From: Planctomycetota bacterium
GTDB lineage: Bacteria > Planctomycetota > JAJSAM01
Length of the DNA stretch: 64,000 nt
Direction of reading: 5' to 3'
Assembly: GCA_024274785.1 (NCBI GenBank)
Contig: JAJSAM010000033.1
Span: forward strand, 1-64,000
The notes beneath the pieces were generated by a model that saw nothing but the letters and a program-made list of their open reading frames with translations, made no database searches and had not been told where the DNA came from. Both the position numbers and the translations under genes were made by a program. The first letter of the stretch is position 1. The number at the start of each line of letters is the position of its first letter. Below are positions 27,368 through 35,930 of this stretch, one piece after another.

Positions 27368-27398
27368 CCACCAACACCGACGAAGGAGGTGTTGGTGG
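27368..27398 (-). terminator. Perfect 11-bp hairpin downstream of tRNA-Leu
   Basis: CCACCAACACC and GGTGTTGGTGG pair perfectly across a 9-base loop. On the minus strand it lies about 65-95 bases beyond the tRNA 3' end. There is no T-run, so a factor-independent terminator is uncertain; it could be a transcript-end or regulatory structure. Confidence 0.4.
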
Positions 27399-27440
27399 GT
27401 TCCGACCCGGCTGACGGCGCCAGCCGGAAGCCGACCCGCA

Positions 27441-27455
27441 GGTCGCTCCGCGACC
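27441..27455 (-). terminator. Short hairpin immediately after tRNA-Leu
   Basis: GGTCGC and GCGACC pair around a 3-base loop, only 7 bases beyond the encoded CCA of the tRNA on the minus strand. It may help define the tRNA 3' end. It lacks a T-run. Confidence 0.35.
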
Positions 27456-27461
27456 GAAGGG

Positions 27462-27550
<89 letters not shown>

Positions 27551-27748
27551 ACGTTCATCGGATGGTGCTTCGAGGGCCGGACGGGTCCGGCTCCGTTGAG
27601 CGGCAGATAGTATGCCTCGCGGGGGGGCGGGTCAAAGAAATCCGGGGTCACTCACCGGGCGGCTTCGCCGGGTCACCGCGCGGGATCACGGCGTGCCGGC
27701 CTCGCATTCTCTGAACCCGCGCTTCATCGGGCTTCCGGCCATCCGGGC

Positions 27749-29779
27749 TCACTCGCCATTGTCCGCCGGCATCATCTTCAGGGCGCCCTTCAGCTTTAGA
27801 ATCGGCCCGGCCGGGTCGACGGAGACGTCGGAGGCGATTGCCAGCCACTCAAACGGATCCACCCAGAAGAGCGAGTTGAGGTAGTCCCGCACGGCCCGGG
27901 GGAACTCGACCTCTTCGCGCCGGCGCACGCGCAGATCGAAGCGAAGATCAGCCTCCTCGTTCAGCTTGATGGTGTTCCAGTTCGGATGCTCGCTGTTCAG
28001 CTTGATGATGGTCCTTTTGCGGAACTCGGCGTCGCTGAACCACGTCGCGTCGTAGGCCGACTCCCACCGCTGGTCCCGGAGATACGGACGGAGAGCCTCG
28101 ACATCGAGGAAGGTGAACAGGTTGCCCGTCGGCCAGACCGCGTCGAGTGCGGCCTTGAACCGCTCGGAGTCGGCGAGGGATTCCCCCTCTCCGTCCGCCA
28201 CCGCGAGGAATCGCAGGAGTTCAGCATCGTTGGTCGAGAAGATGAAGTAGCCGTTCTTGAGGGCGAAGGCGGGCTTCAGGAGGCCGAGGGACTGGTCCAC
28301 GGTGAGGCCCATCCGATAGACCGGGCCGAATGGGCTGTCGGTCTGGGTCGGTCGGCCGAACCCGAAGCGGTCGTGGTCGCGGACGAAAAACTGCACCAGC
28401 TCGTTCTCGGTCAGGTGTTCGCGACGCTTCAGGATCAGCGTGACCCCGGGAAGCGGCAGAGGGGTACCTCCGGTGAAACTGTCGAGATCGATCTGGTCCG
28501 CTTCCGGGAGCCTCGAGAGCGCCAGGCAGGCTCCACCTTCGAACCACTCGCCGAGGGAAGCGGCGGTCTTCTTGAGATTCCATGCTCCTTCGCTCCCGCC
28601 CGGACCGGCGTCCGCGCCGAACATGAGGTCGCGGGTCCCCTGGTCGAGCGAGCGGAAGAAGTTCTCGAGGAAGTTCTCCGGGGTCATCTGGAGCCACTGG
28701 AAGGCAAAGGTCCGGCCGCCGGGGATGAACGACGCCGGAGCGGCCACGGCCTCGGCGATGTCGGTGCCTTGCTGCTGGTGGAACCCCCGGATCGCGACGG
28801 GGAACTCCCGCTCCTCCATCCGGATGCTGCCCGTGATGGCCATGGTGCGGTCATCCTCGGCGGTCAGGTTCAGGGAGATCGTGTTCGTGAGCCCCACCGG
28901 GAACAGGGTCCGGACGAATTCGCCGAGGCCGCTCGTCTGCTCGGCGCCGTTTTTCCCGGAAAGCTCGCAGCCGAGTTCCCGGTCGGACCGGTTGACCCGC
29001 AGCCAGACCGAAAGGCCCGGTTCCTGCGGCATCTCGCCCTTGTTGAAGTCGTAGTAGAACCACCAGAACCGCGGCAGGCTCTTCTTCCCCTGCTGGTCCT
29101 CGCCGCTCGCCAGGCCCAGGTGGACGACACGCTGCATCAACTCCCGGCTGTTGCTGAGCACCAGGACGTCGCGGATCCGCTTGAAGAAGAAGAACCGCGC
29201 TTCCTCCGGAGCATCCGGGCGGATGTTCTCGGCCCCGACGTCGTACTCGAAGAAGTCGCGGTAGCTCTTCAGGTTCGGGATCCGGCTCTGCACCGGGCCG
29301 TAGCTCAGAACCTCCATGAACTTGGCCTTCGTCGATATCCGGGTCAGGACGACAAACGGCGAGTTCATGATCTTGTCGCTCAGGTTTTCCCCGGGGCCGG
29401 TGAGATTCCCGGCCACGATGACCTCCCTCCCCACCACGTCGTCGAGGATCGAGAACTTGCCGGCGAAGGACGGCAGCGAGGCGTTGATCTGATCCTCCAC
29501 CTCCCGAATCGGCCGGTAGAGGTACTCCTGAAGCTCCATACTGCTCTCGACATCTTCCCGCACCGGGCTCTCGAGCACGTTCGTCCGGTAGAAGGTCGAT
29601 TGACGGAGGTTGCCCCAGGGGGAGTGAATCAGGTAGTTCATGTCCTTCGGGAGGAAGGCCACGAGGTTTTCGACGTCTGATTCGAGGGGGTTGAACAGCG
29701 CGAAACAGAACCCCGCGTACAGGACGATCAGGAGAATCAGAAAACAGACTCCTCGACGGAGCCACTTGTTCCTTCGCAT
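27749..29779 (-). CDS. Membrane-anchored periplasmic protein of unknown function
   Basis: A 676-residue protein with one N-terminal membrane helix (about residues 10-30, after MRRNKWLRRG). The rest should face the periplasm: a mixed α/β body with few low-complexity parts, containing LVAFLPKDMNYLIHS near 40 and a TFAFQWLQMTPENFLENFF segment near 355. I do not recognise a named family, though the overall look recalls planctomycete proteins annotated only as hypothetical or DUF3352-like. The ATG at 29,779 has GGAGAGG upstream. It is divergent from the glycosyltransferase–YdbH operon across a 126-base gap, so shared regulation is possible. A role at the envelope is inference from location only. 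Confidence 0.75.
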   Translation of the reverse strand: MRRNKWLRRGVCFLILLIVLYAGFCFALFNPLESDVENLVAFLPKDMNYLIHSPWGNLRQSTFYRTNVLESPVREDVESSMELQEYLYRPIREVEDQINASLPSFAGKFSILDDVVGREVIVAGNLTGPGENLSDKIMNSPFVVLTRISTKAKFMEVLSYGPVQSRIPNLKSYRDFFEYDVGAENIRPDAPEEARFFFFKRIRDVLVLSNSRELMQRVVHLGLASGEDQQGKKSLPRFWWFYYDFNKGEMPQEPGLSVWLRVNRSDRELGCELSGKNGAEQTSGLGEFVRTLFPVGLTNTISLNLTAEDDRTMAITGSIRMEEREFPVAIRGFHQQQGTDIAEAVAAPASFIPGGRTFAFQWLQMTPENFLENFFRSLDQGTRDLMFGADAGPGGSEGAWNLKKTAASLGEWFEGGACLALSRLPEADQIDLDSFTGGTPLPLPGVTLILKRREHLTENELVQFFVRDHDRFGFGRPTQTDSPFGPVYRMGLTVDQSLGLLKPAFALKNGYFIFSTNDAELLRFLAVADGEGESLADSERFKAALDAVWPTGNLFTFLDVEALRPYLRDQRWESAYDATWFSDAEFRKRTIIKLNSEHPNWNTIKLNEEADLRFDLRVRRREEVEFPRAVRDYLNSLFWVDPFEWLAIASDVSVDPAGPILKLKGALKMMPADNGE

Positions 29780-29905
29780 GGTGTCCCTCTCCGGGGGTTA
29801 ATCTAGAGGGTCGGCCGCTGGGAGGTCAAGATCGGCAGAACTCCCGACATTTGACGCGATGCCTGCACCCTTGCTTCCATTATTCTGCAGCGCTATGGAG
29901 ACTGC
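29780..29905. promoter_or_regulatory. Divergent promoter region between the 676-aa protein and the GT4 operon
   Basis: A 126-bp spacer between two genes transcribed away from each other, with ribosome sites at both edges (GGAGAGG for the left gene, GGAGA for the right). It must carry both start signals. TATTCTGCAG near 29,881 is the most AT-rich part, but no clear -35/-10 pair can be fixed. Confidence 0.4.
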
Positions 29906-31027
29906 ATGAGCAGCGTACCCAAGGTGCTCCTGGTTGCCGAACCCGGCAAGGATGGGGCCTTCCGCCACGTGGAAGGGCTCCTTCGCCACCTGATGGACGC
30001 CGGAATACCGGCGGGCTATGCCTATTCCCGAAAACGAACCTCCCCCGGCCAGAAGAGGCTCCTGGCGGACTGTGCCGAGCGCGAGGTGCCGATCCTCGAC
30101 CTGAAGGTGGGCAACGTCCCCTGTCCCCGGGACCTGGTGGCCTTCCGCCGCCTCCGCCGATTCGTCGCCGCGCACGGGTTCAAGGTGGTCCACGCCCACA
30201 GCTTCAAAGCGGGATACCTGGCTCGTCGGCTGCGGCAGGTACCGGTGATCTACACACCCCACGCCTACTACAGCCTGGTTCCGCGGCGCTCGCTCTCCCG
30301 GGGCATGGTGGAGAAAATCGAGCGGCGCCTGGCCGGCCGCGCCATCACGGTCAACGTCTCTCCGGACGAGCGCGACTACGCCCTGGAGTACCTGGGGGTC
30401 CGGGAAGACCTCTACCGCATGATCCCGAACTGCGTCGACCACCACCTGTTCCGCCCCGTCGGTGAGGAGGAGCGGCAGGATCTCCGCGCGACGATGGGCG
30501 CAGCCGGCGACTCGGTGCTGCTCGGCGCCATCTCGCGAGTTTCCTGGCAGAAGGACCCGGAGACCCTCCTTGCGGCCTACGACATCGCGCGGGAGCAGGA
30601 CGAGAAGCTCGAGCTCGCGGTGGTCGGTGCGGACATCACGAAGGGGATCGACAGCAAGCATCCGCCGATCCATTTCGAGCACTACGACCAGACGCCTCCC
30701 TTCTACCAGGCCCTCGATGCGTACGTCCTGCCGTCCCGCTACGAGGGACTGCCGATCACCGTGCTCGAGGCCATGGCGACGAACCTGCCGTTGATCCTGA
30801 CCGACGTGACCGGGAACCGCGGTTTCGGCACTTTCCCGCTGAACAGCCTGACGCTGGTCAGGAGTGAGTCCCCGGAGGATCTTGCGAAGGCCATGCTCAA
30901 GCTGGCCGCGAAGGTGCGGGACGGCTCGGCGCCCGAACCGAACCATCGCGACGTGGTGGTGGACCGGTTCTCACCGGAGCGGGTGTACGGCGAACTGAAG
31001 GATCTCTATCGCGAGATTGCCGAATGA
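29906..31027 (+). CDS. GT4-family glycosyltransferase
   Basis: A 373-residue protein with the two-Rossmann GT-B fold. The N-terminal half carries KVLLVAEPGKDGAFRHVEGL and HAHSFKAGYLARR. The C-terminal half has LGAISRVSWQKDPETLLAA near 210 and the donor-binding YVLPSRYEGLPITVLEAMA near 275-295 with the EGLPITVLEA glutamate pair. Such enzymes add a sugar from a nucleotide donor to a lipid or polysaccharide acceptor on the inner face of the membrane. The stop overlaps the start of ydbH by four bases (ATGA), so the two are made together. This suggests that the sugar acceptor belongs to the same envelope process, but the substrate is unknown. Confidence 0.87.
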   Translation: MSSVPKVLLVAEPGKDGAFRHVEGLLRHLMDAGIPAGYAYSRKRTSPGQKRLLADCAEREVPILDLKVGNVPCPRDLVAFRRLRRFVAAHGFKVVHAHSFKAGYLARRLRQVPVIYTPHAYYSLVPRRSLSRGMVEKIERRLAGRAITVNVSPDERDYALEYLGVREDLYRMIPNCVDHHLFRPVGEEERQDLRATMGAAGDSVLLGAISRVSWQKDPETLLAAYDIAREQDEKLELAVVGADITKGIDSKHPPIHFEHYDQTPPFYQALDAYVLPSRYEGLPITVLEAMATNLPLILTDVTGNRGFGTFPLNSLTLVRSESPEDLAKAMLKLAAKVRDGSAPEPNHRDVVVDRFSPERVYGELKDLYREIAE

Positions 31028-34000
31028 GAGTGATCCGGATCGCGCTGCGCGTGCTGGTCCGGGTCGTCGCGGTGCTCTCCGTCCCGCTGGCGGCGGCGCT
31101 CTACTTCTACAGCTTTCACCTGCCCGGGATCGTTGAGTCCGAGATACTCGCGGCGCTCGAAGGGCTGGGGCTGCCGGACGCGACGGCGCGGGTCGTCGGC
31201 ATCGGCCTTGACGGAGCGGTGCTGACCGACCTCGACCTCGATGGGACCGGCCGGGTTCGCGTCGAGACCGTCGAGGTCCGCTACCGTCTTCGCGAGGTGC
31301 TGGACGGGCACATCCGGAACATCACTGTGACCGGCCTTTCGCTGACTCTTGGCTACGCCGGCGGGCAACTCGACCTGGGACCACTCGGCCGGATCGAAAG
31401 CACCGGGGAGGGCGGCGGCGCCGGCGAGCTGCCCTTTCTGAAGATCAACCTGCGGGCTTGCCGCCTGATCGTCGACTTCGAGGGGGAGATCCGGCATTTC
31501 CCGCTGGATGGGTTGCTGACGAACGCCGGGCAGGGCCGGATCGCCTTTGCGCTGACCTCGCGCTTCATGGAGCAGCCGGTGGCGATCGAGGGGCGCGCCG
31601 ACATCGCGGAACTGGCGGTCGATGCGCGGGTGGCCGGCAACGGCTTCGCCGCCACGGTTCTCTACGAGCAGGCCCGGGACACGCTCGCTTTCACGGTCGC
31701 CGGCCGGCGCGATCGGCTGTCGCTCTTCCTCGGGGACCGGCCTCTCGTCGGGGAGGGCCTCGAGGTCGATCTGCGGGGCAGGGTCTCACAGGGAAAGCTC
31801 ACGCGGGCGAGCCTCGCAGCGAAGGCGGATCGCGTCGAGTTCGATGGCCGTGTTCTCCGGAACCTGACGGCCGATCTCGGCGGGGACATGGATCTCCTCA
31901 CCGGTTCCGTTTCGGCCCGATGCGACCTGGTGGAGGTCGGACTCGATGTCGGGGAGACGGCCAGCGCATTCGTCGGCGGGGTGATCGGGGTGTATCCCAC
32001 TTCGCAGCCGCTCCGGGTGGAGTTGATGGCCGTCGATGCGAAGCTCCGGGATCTGGATGTAGCCGGATTCGAGGGGAGCGTCGAGGCTGAGGTCGTCGGC
32101 GAGGTCACGGAGGAGGGCGCGAAGCTCGATATCCGTTCGGCGGAGATTTCGGGACAGGTCGATGCCGCGCCGGGGCCGCTGTCGGTCCGGTTGGGAGAGC
32201 CCGGGACGGTGACCGCGACACTGGCCGGGCCGCTCGACTGGCGTGCCGGGTTCCCGGAGGTGCGGGTCACCGCGACGCCGACGCTCGAGGGGATCGGCAC
32301 CGCGGAGGTTCGCGCCGTGGCGGAGGGGACGGCGACGCCGGACCAGATCGTCGCCGTGGTGGCCCCGGGGAGTGGGGTCAAGGCGGCCGCCCTCGGCTTC
32401 GGCGGGGTCACGGCGGAAGGGCTGGCGGTCATGTTCGGCGGCACGGTGACGCTGCTGCCCACACCGATGAAGATCACGGTCGATGGCGTGGCCGAGGTCG
32501 TGGCCGATGCGATCCGCGGCCGGGGATGGGATGCCGGGCTCGTGACGTTCTCCGGGGCCGGGCAGGTCGCTCGAAAGGAGGGCTCGCTCGAATTCTCCAT
32601 GAACGGCCCGGCAACAGTCACCGCCGCATCGGTCCATGTGGGTAAGCTCTCCGCCGTTGAGTTCGCCGTGGAATCGGGCCTGCGCCTCTCCATGACTCCG
32701 GAGAAGATCGACGTTTCAATTCCCGGCACGGCGGCCCTGATCGCCGCGGCAGTCCGGTACGACGAGTTCGAATTCGAAACCCTGGCTCTTGGCCTCCACG
32801 GAACTGCGGAGGCAATCGCTGGTGACTTCGCTGGCGGGATAGAGCTGATGGAGTCGCTGATCGTAGATGGCCCCGCGCTCTCGTGCGAAGTCTCCGATCT
32901 CGTTCTGCAGGGGGCGGGTCGTTTCGGCAAGACCGGAGACATCGAGGCTGTCGGCCACGTCGCAGCCACGATGATACGGGGCTCATCCGAAGCCGGAAAC
33001 TTGAGCTTGGATGACCTCCGTCTCGACCTGCCCCTCGTCTGGGGAAAGCCGGAGCGAGCCGAGCCGGGGACTCTTCGGATCGGGAAGCTGAAGCTCCTCG
33101 GCCAGACCTTTCCGGGACCGAGGCTCGCTCTCGTCCAGGAGGGCGAGGGGATCGAGTTCGAAGGGGACTGGCCGGCCACCGGGAGCGCACTCTTCAAGCT
33201 CTCCGGCGACGCCAGGCTCACGTCGAAGGGCCTGATCTCGAGGACGGAATTCACGTCCGAGCCGTTCTACGTCGCCCCGGCCGGTCCGTTCGGGGCGATC
33301 GTCAAACGGCGATCCGGGGTGGCGTTGACCGGGGTGGTGAGCGCGAGGGGGCGGATCGTCCTCGACCGGGGCCGCATCGAGCCGGAGGTCGTGATCGGCC
33401 TCTCCCAGGCGGAGGTGTCCTACCAGGAGGACACGATTGCCCTCGGCAATGTGAACGCCGAGGTCACGATCGACTCTTTCCCCCCGACCACGCCCGGCGG
33501 GCAACGCGTGAGTTGGGAGAGCGCGCGTTTCGGGAAGATCGATTTTGGTGCGGGCCTGGTCGAGTTCCAGCTCGAGCGAGGAAATGCGATCGCGGTGGAG
33601 CAGATTCGCGTAAGGACGCTGCCGCGCGGGGAGGTCTGGGCGCATTCGTTCCGGGTGCACCCCGCGAACCTGGACCTCGCAATCGAGCTCTACTGCCAGG
33701 ACGTGAGCCTGTCGAGGTGGCTGACGATCTTTGCCGAGGACAAGGCGAGCGCCGAGGGCCAGCTCTCCGGGCGGCTTCCGATCCGGATCAGGACGAAACC
33801 GAAGTTACGGATCGACTTTTCGCCCGGCTATCTGACCGCCGCACCGGGTGGGTGGTTTCGGGTCCACGACATGCGGGCCGTCACGGAATTGCTCGACGAG
33901 CACATGCCCTCCATTGTCGGGGAGACGGACTACTCGCAGGTGGTGAAGGAGCGAGTGGTACAGGCTTTGCGAAACTTCGAGTATTCGACGCTCAGGTTCG

Positions 34001-34188
34001 AGATCATACAGAATGAGTGGAACCAGACCCTGCGGATCAAGGCGAGTGGTCGAGGCCGGGAGATACCGGCGGGGCTCAAGAATGCGCAGGAGCTGGATCT
34101 GACGGTTAACGTAAACGGCTTCGACACCCTGATCGAGACCGCGCTGGCGATGAAGCTCGGGATCGAGAAGTTGTTCAAGGGTGACTGA
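31024..34188 (+). CDS. ydbH: YdbH-family (AsmA-like) intermembrane lipid transport protein
   Basis: A 1054-residue protein with a single N-terminal membrane helix (about 8-30). A very long repetitive β-rich body follows, with the Gly/Val/Asp alternation typical of AsmA/TamB/YdbH bridge proteins. Its C-terminal region has LDLAIELYCQDVSLSRWLTI and a closing AQELDLTVNVNGFDTLIETA, near the YdbH family core. E. coli YdbH (about 880 residues) spans the periplasm as a hydrophobic groove carrying phospholipids to the outer membrane and works with YnbE. The next two genes are clear ynbE and ydbL homologues, which makes the call firm. The extra length could reflect a wider periplasm. It is translationally coupled to the upstream glycosyltransferase. 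Confidence 0.88.
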   Translation: MRVIRIALRVLVRVVAVLSVPLAAALYFYSFHLPGIVESEILAALEGLGLPDATARVVGIGLDGAVLTDLDLDGTGRVRVETVEVRYRLREVLDGHIRNITVTGLSLTLGYAGGQLDLGPLGRIESTGEGGGAGELPFLKINLRACRLIVDFEGEIRHFPLDGLLTNAGQGRIAFALTSRFMEQPVAIEGRADIAELAVDARVAGNGFAATVLYEQARDTLAFTVAGRRDRLSLFLGDRPLVGEGLEVDLRGRVSQGKLTRASLAAKADRVEFDGRVLRNLTADLGGDMDLLTGSVSARCDLVEVGLDVGETASAFVGGVIGVYPTSQPLRVELMAVDAKLRDLDVAGFEGSVEAEVVGEVTEEGAKLDIRSAEISGQVDAAPGPLSVRLGEPGTVTATLAGPLDWRAGFPEVRVTATPTLEGIGTAEVRAVAEGTATPDQIVAVVAPGSGVKAAALGFGGVTAEGLAVMFGGTVTLLPTPMKITVDGVAEVVADAIRGRGWDAGLVTFSGAGQVARKEGSLEFSMNGPATVTAASVHVGKLSAVEFAVESGLRLSMTPEKIDVSIPGTAALIAAAVRYDEFEFETLALGLHGTAEAIAGDFAGGIELMESLIVDGPALSCEVSDLVLQGAGRFGKTGDIEAVGHVAATMIRGSSEAGNLSLDDLRLDLPLVWGKPERAEPGTLRIGKLKLLGQTFPGPRLALVQEGEGIEFEGDWPATGSALFKLSGDARLTSKGLISRTEFTSEPFYVAPAGPFGAIVKRRSGVALTGVVSARGRIVLDRGRIEPEVVIGLSQAEVSYQEDTIALGNVNAEVTIDSFPPTTPGGQRVSWESARFGKIDFGAGLVEFQLERGNAIAVEQIRVRTLPRGEVWAHSFRVHPANLDLAIELYCQDVSLSRWLTIFAEDKASAEGQLSGRLPIRIRTKPKLRIDFSPGYLTAAPGGWFRVHDMRAVTELLDEHMPSIVGETDYSQVVKERVVQALRNFEYSTLRFEIIQNEWNQTLRIKASGRGREIPAGLKNAQELDLTVNVNGFDTLIETALAMKLGIEKLFKGD

Positions 34189-34209
34189 GAAGCCGGAGGG
34201 AGGCTACCG

Positions 34210-34401
34210 ATGCGAGCCTTTTCCATGTGCCTGATCGCAGCGATCCTGCTGCTGGCGGGCTGCAACACCACCCACACGGTGACAGTGGAACCGATCGAAG
34301 TGAAGAAGCTCGAGATCGAAATGAACATCAACGTGAAAGTGGACAAGCAGCTGGATGACTTCTTCGACTTCGAGGACGAGTTCGAAGAGGGAGGAGAGTG
34401 A
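34210..34401 (+). CDS. ynbE: YnbE-like outer-membrane lipoprotein
   Basis: A 63-residue protein with a lipoprotein signal ending LLLAGC (Cys18) and a short mature part. The mature part has the YnbE hallmark of an alternating β-strand, EIEMNINVKVDKQLDDFFDF. Its ATG follows GGAGGGAGG by about 7 bases and lies 21 bases after the ydbH stop. In E. coli, YnbE multimerises in the outer membrane and stacks onto the YdbH groove to finish the lipid bridge. The acidic C-terminus (EDEFEEGGE) is an addition I do not recall from the E. coli protein. Confidence 0.85.
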   Translation: MRAFSMCLIAAILLLAGCNTTHTVTVEPIEVKKLEIEMNINVKVDKQLDDFFDFEDEFEEGGE

Positions 34402-34402
34402 C

Positions 34403-34831
34403 ATGAAGGCAATGACGATTGCGATGACGGGTCTGTTCTGTCTCTTCCTGGCCCTGACCGCCATGGCCGACGACGCCGCGGAGATCGGGAAGCTGAAGGA
34501 GAACTTCAAGAAGCGCTACCCGACCATCCTCAAGCTGAAGGATGCCGGAAAGATCGGCGAGACCACGAAGGGCAAGATCGGCGCGGTGAAAGCGGCCTAT
34601 CTCGAGGAGAAGGCCTCCGGTGAAACGACCGTCAGGGCGATCATCGCCGCCGAGAACACGGATCGCGACCGCCTCTATGTCCTTATGGCCAAGCAGGCCG
34701 AGACCACGGTCGACAAGGTCGCCGCGCGGGCGGCGAAACGGAACTTCGGCAAGGCCTCCCTCGAACACTACCTCAAGCTGAAGTCCGGCAAGTGGGTGAA
34801 GAAGAAGGACTACAAGCGGAATCCGCGGTGA
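34403..34831 (+). CDS. ydbL: YdbL-family (DUF1318) periplasmic chaperone-like protein
   Basis: A 142-residue protein starting at the ATG at 34,403 (GAGGAGAG upstream), one base after the ynbE stop. The signal peptide is residues 1-22, ending AMA. The mature protein has the DUF1318 pattern: FKKRYPTILKLKDAGKIGE, then GKIGAVKAAYL, NTDRDRLYVLMAKQ and VAARAAKRNF. In E. coli YdbL prevents over-assembly of YnbE into aggregates. It completes the ydbH-ynbE-ydbL set in the E. coli order. The C-terminal 25 residues (LKLKSGKWVKKKDYKRN) are strongly basic. It is convergent with the YbaN-like gene 32 bases away. Confidence 0.85.
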   Translation: MKAMTIAMTGLFCLFLALTAMADDAAEIGKLKENFKKRYPTILKLKDAGKIGETTKGKIGAVKAAYLEEKASGETTVRAIIAAENTDRDRLYVLMAKQAETTVDKVAARAAKRNFGKASLEHYLKLKSGKWVKKKDYKRNPR

Positions 34832-34863
34832 GGAGAAGCTCCGGGGGCTGCTCCGACGCGCCC

Positions 34864-35322
34864 TCAACCTGAGCCGGCTTGATCTCCCTCGAGCGGGCTG
34901 GCCCGGGTCGGAATCCGGGATACCAGCACGAACGCGATCACGCCGAGCACGGCCACCAGCACGCGCACAAAGGGAATCGGATCGAAGAACGCCGCCGAGC
35001 TGCCGAAAGAGAGGACGATCAGCACCAAGGCAATGCGTTTCGCCCGCCGCGGGATCGTCTGGTGCGCGCGCCACTCACGGATGATCCGCCCGAAGAAGCG
35101 CGTTCGCAGCAGCCAGACGTTGAGCTTTCGCGAGCCTCGAAGGAAGCACGCCCCGGCCACGAGCACGAACGGCGTGGTCGGCAGGAGCGGCACGAACACC
35201 CCGATGGCGCCAACCGCCAGGAACACGAAGCCAAGCAGCACGAGCACCCACCGCACGATGGGGTTTCCGGTGACTCGGATATCGCTCTTCGCCTTTTGCA
35301 GAATCGCCTCCGCTCGCTCCAC
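34864..35322 (-). CDS. YbaN/DUF454-family inner-membrane protein
   Basis: A 152-residue protein from the GTG at 35,322. Upstream in-frame codons lie inside the dispersed repeat and are not credible. The sequence has the DUF454 core: LGFVFLAVGAIGVFVPLLP, TTPFVLVAGACFLRGSRKL, WLLRTRFFGRIIREWRA and RRAKRIALVLIVLSF. It shows three to four membrane helices and a charged tail. Family function is unknown. The normal 5' region seems to have been replaced by repeat copy 4, which ends 6 bases upstream of the GTG; a truncated N-terminus is possible. Confidence 0.8.
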   Translation of the reverse strand: MERAEAILQKAKSDIRVTGNPIVRWVLVLLGFVFLAVGAIGVFVPLLPTTPFVLVAGACFLRGSRKLNVWLLRTRFFGRIIREWRAHQTIPRRAKRIALVLIVLSFGSSAAFFDPIPFVRVLVAVLGVIAFVLVSRIPTRASPLEGDQAGSG

Positions 35323-35327
35323 GCCAC

Positions 35328-35489
35328 GGGCCCGTCTGGAAAGAACGGCCGCATTCCGGGGCCGCTGCATCCCGCGAAGCTGCGTTGCCCGTCGGTTGAA
35401 ACCAGTATGGTGCGCCCTCCTCGCGCCTTGCCGGATCGGGCACAGCGGCGCTCTCGGTGCAACGGGCGCACTTCTTTCCAGACGAGCCC
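35328..35489 (+). repeat. Dispersed inverted-end repeat, copy 4 (most complete)
   Basis: This 162-bp copy best shows the element. It starts GGGCCCGTCTGGAAAGAA and ends TTCTTTCCAGACGAGCCC, an 18-base inverted end with one mismatch. Between them lie GGCCGCTGCATCCCG, GCTGCGTTGCCCGTCGG, the core GGTTGAAACCAG (35,393-35,404) and CTTGCCGGATCGGGCACAG. It separates the YbaN-like gene from an old reading frame, both of which seem cut at its edges. Confidence 0.85.
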
Positions 35490-35806
35490 TGTGCGCTTGA
35501 CGTGTCGACTCCCCGCAGCATACGCAGATTCTGCGCAGCACTCTCGATTGGCCCGACCCGGTCGATGAGTCCGGGCGCCTCCCGCCTGCAATGGGTCCTG
35601 CCCACGCGGGACCCGGGTCTGGCGGCGGGGAATGCGCTGCGATCCCGGATTGCGTCCTCGACGATCGCGGCAGCGGCGTCATAATAGAGGTGGAGCTTCT
35701 CGATCACCGCCTGCTCCTCGGGTGTGCCCGGCGCGCTTTGGATGGTTGCGCCGTTCAGATCCGTCGGGTCGGCAAGCGCGGGGAGAAGGATGAGGAACGG
35801 TATCGG
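35490..35806 (-). pseudogene. Remnant of an unrecognised gene abutting repeat copy 4
   Basis: On the minus strand a frame of about 105 codons with the codon choice of local genes runs from near 35,806 up to the repeat. It reads PFLILLPALADPTDLNG, TPEEQAVIEKLHLYYDAAA and later EAPGLIDRVGPIESAAQNL. It has no ATG at the front and its stop is lost in the repeat. The last segment faintly recalls S49 (SppA-type) peptidases near the ‘GL-D-R-G’ turn, but I would not name it. The rest of the gap up to 35,930 holds only the ribosome site of the next gene. Confidence 0.3.
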
Positions 35807-35930
35807 AGAATATTTTCACGGTTTGCCGCGCCCGCGGCCCCGCCCCCGCGTCTTCTTTTCCAGACCCCGACATTTCGCCGGGGCAGACCGGCCGCCAGCA
35901 ACCGCGGACAAACCGCGAAGGAGAATCTCG

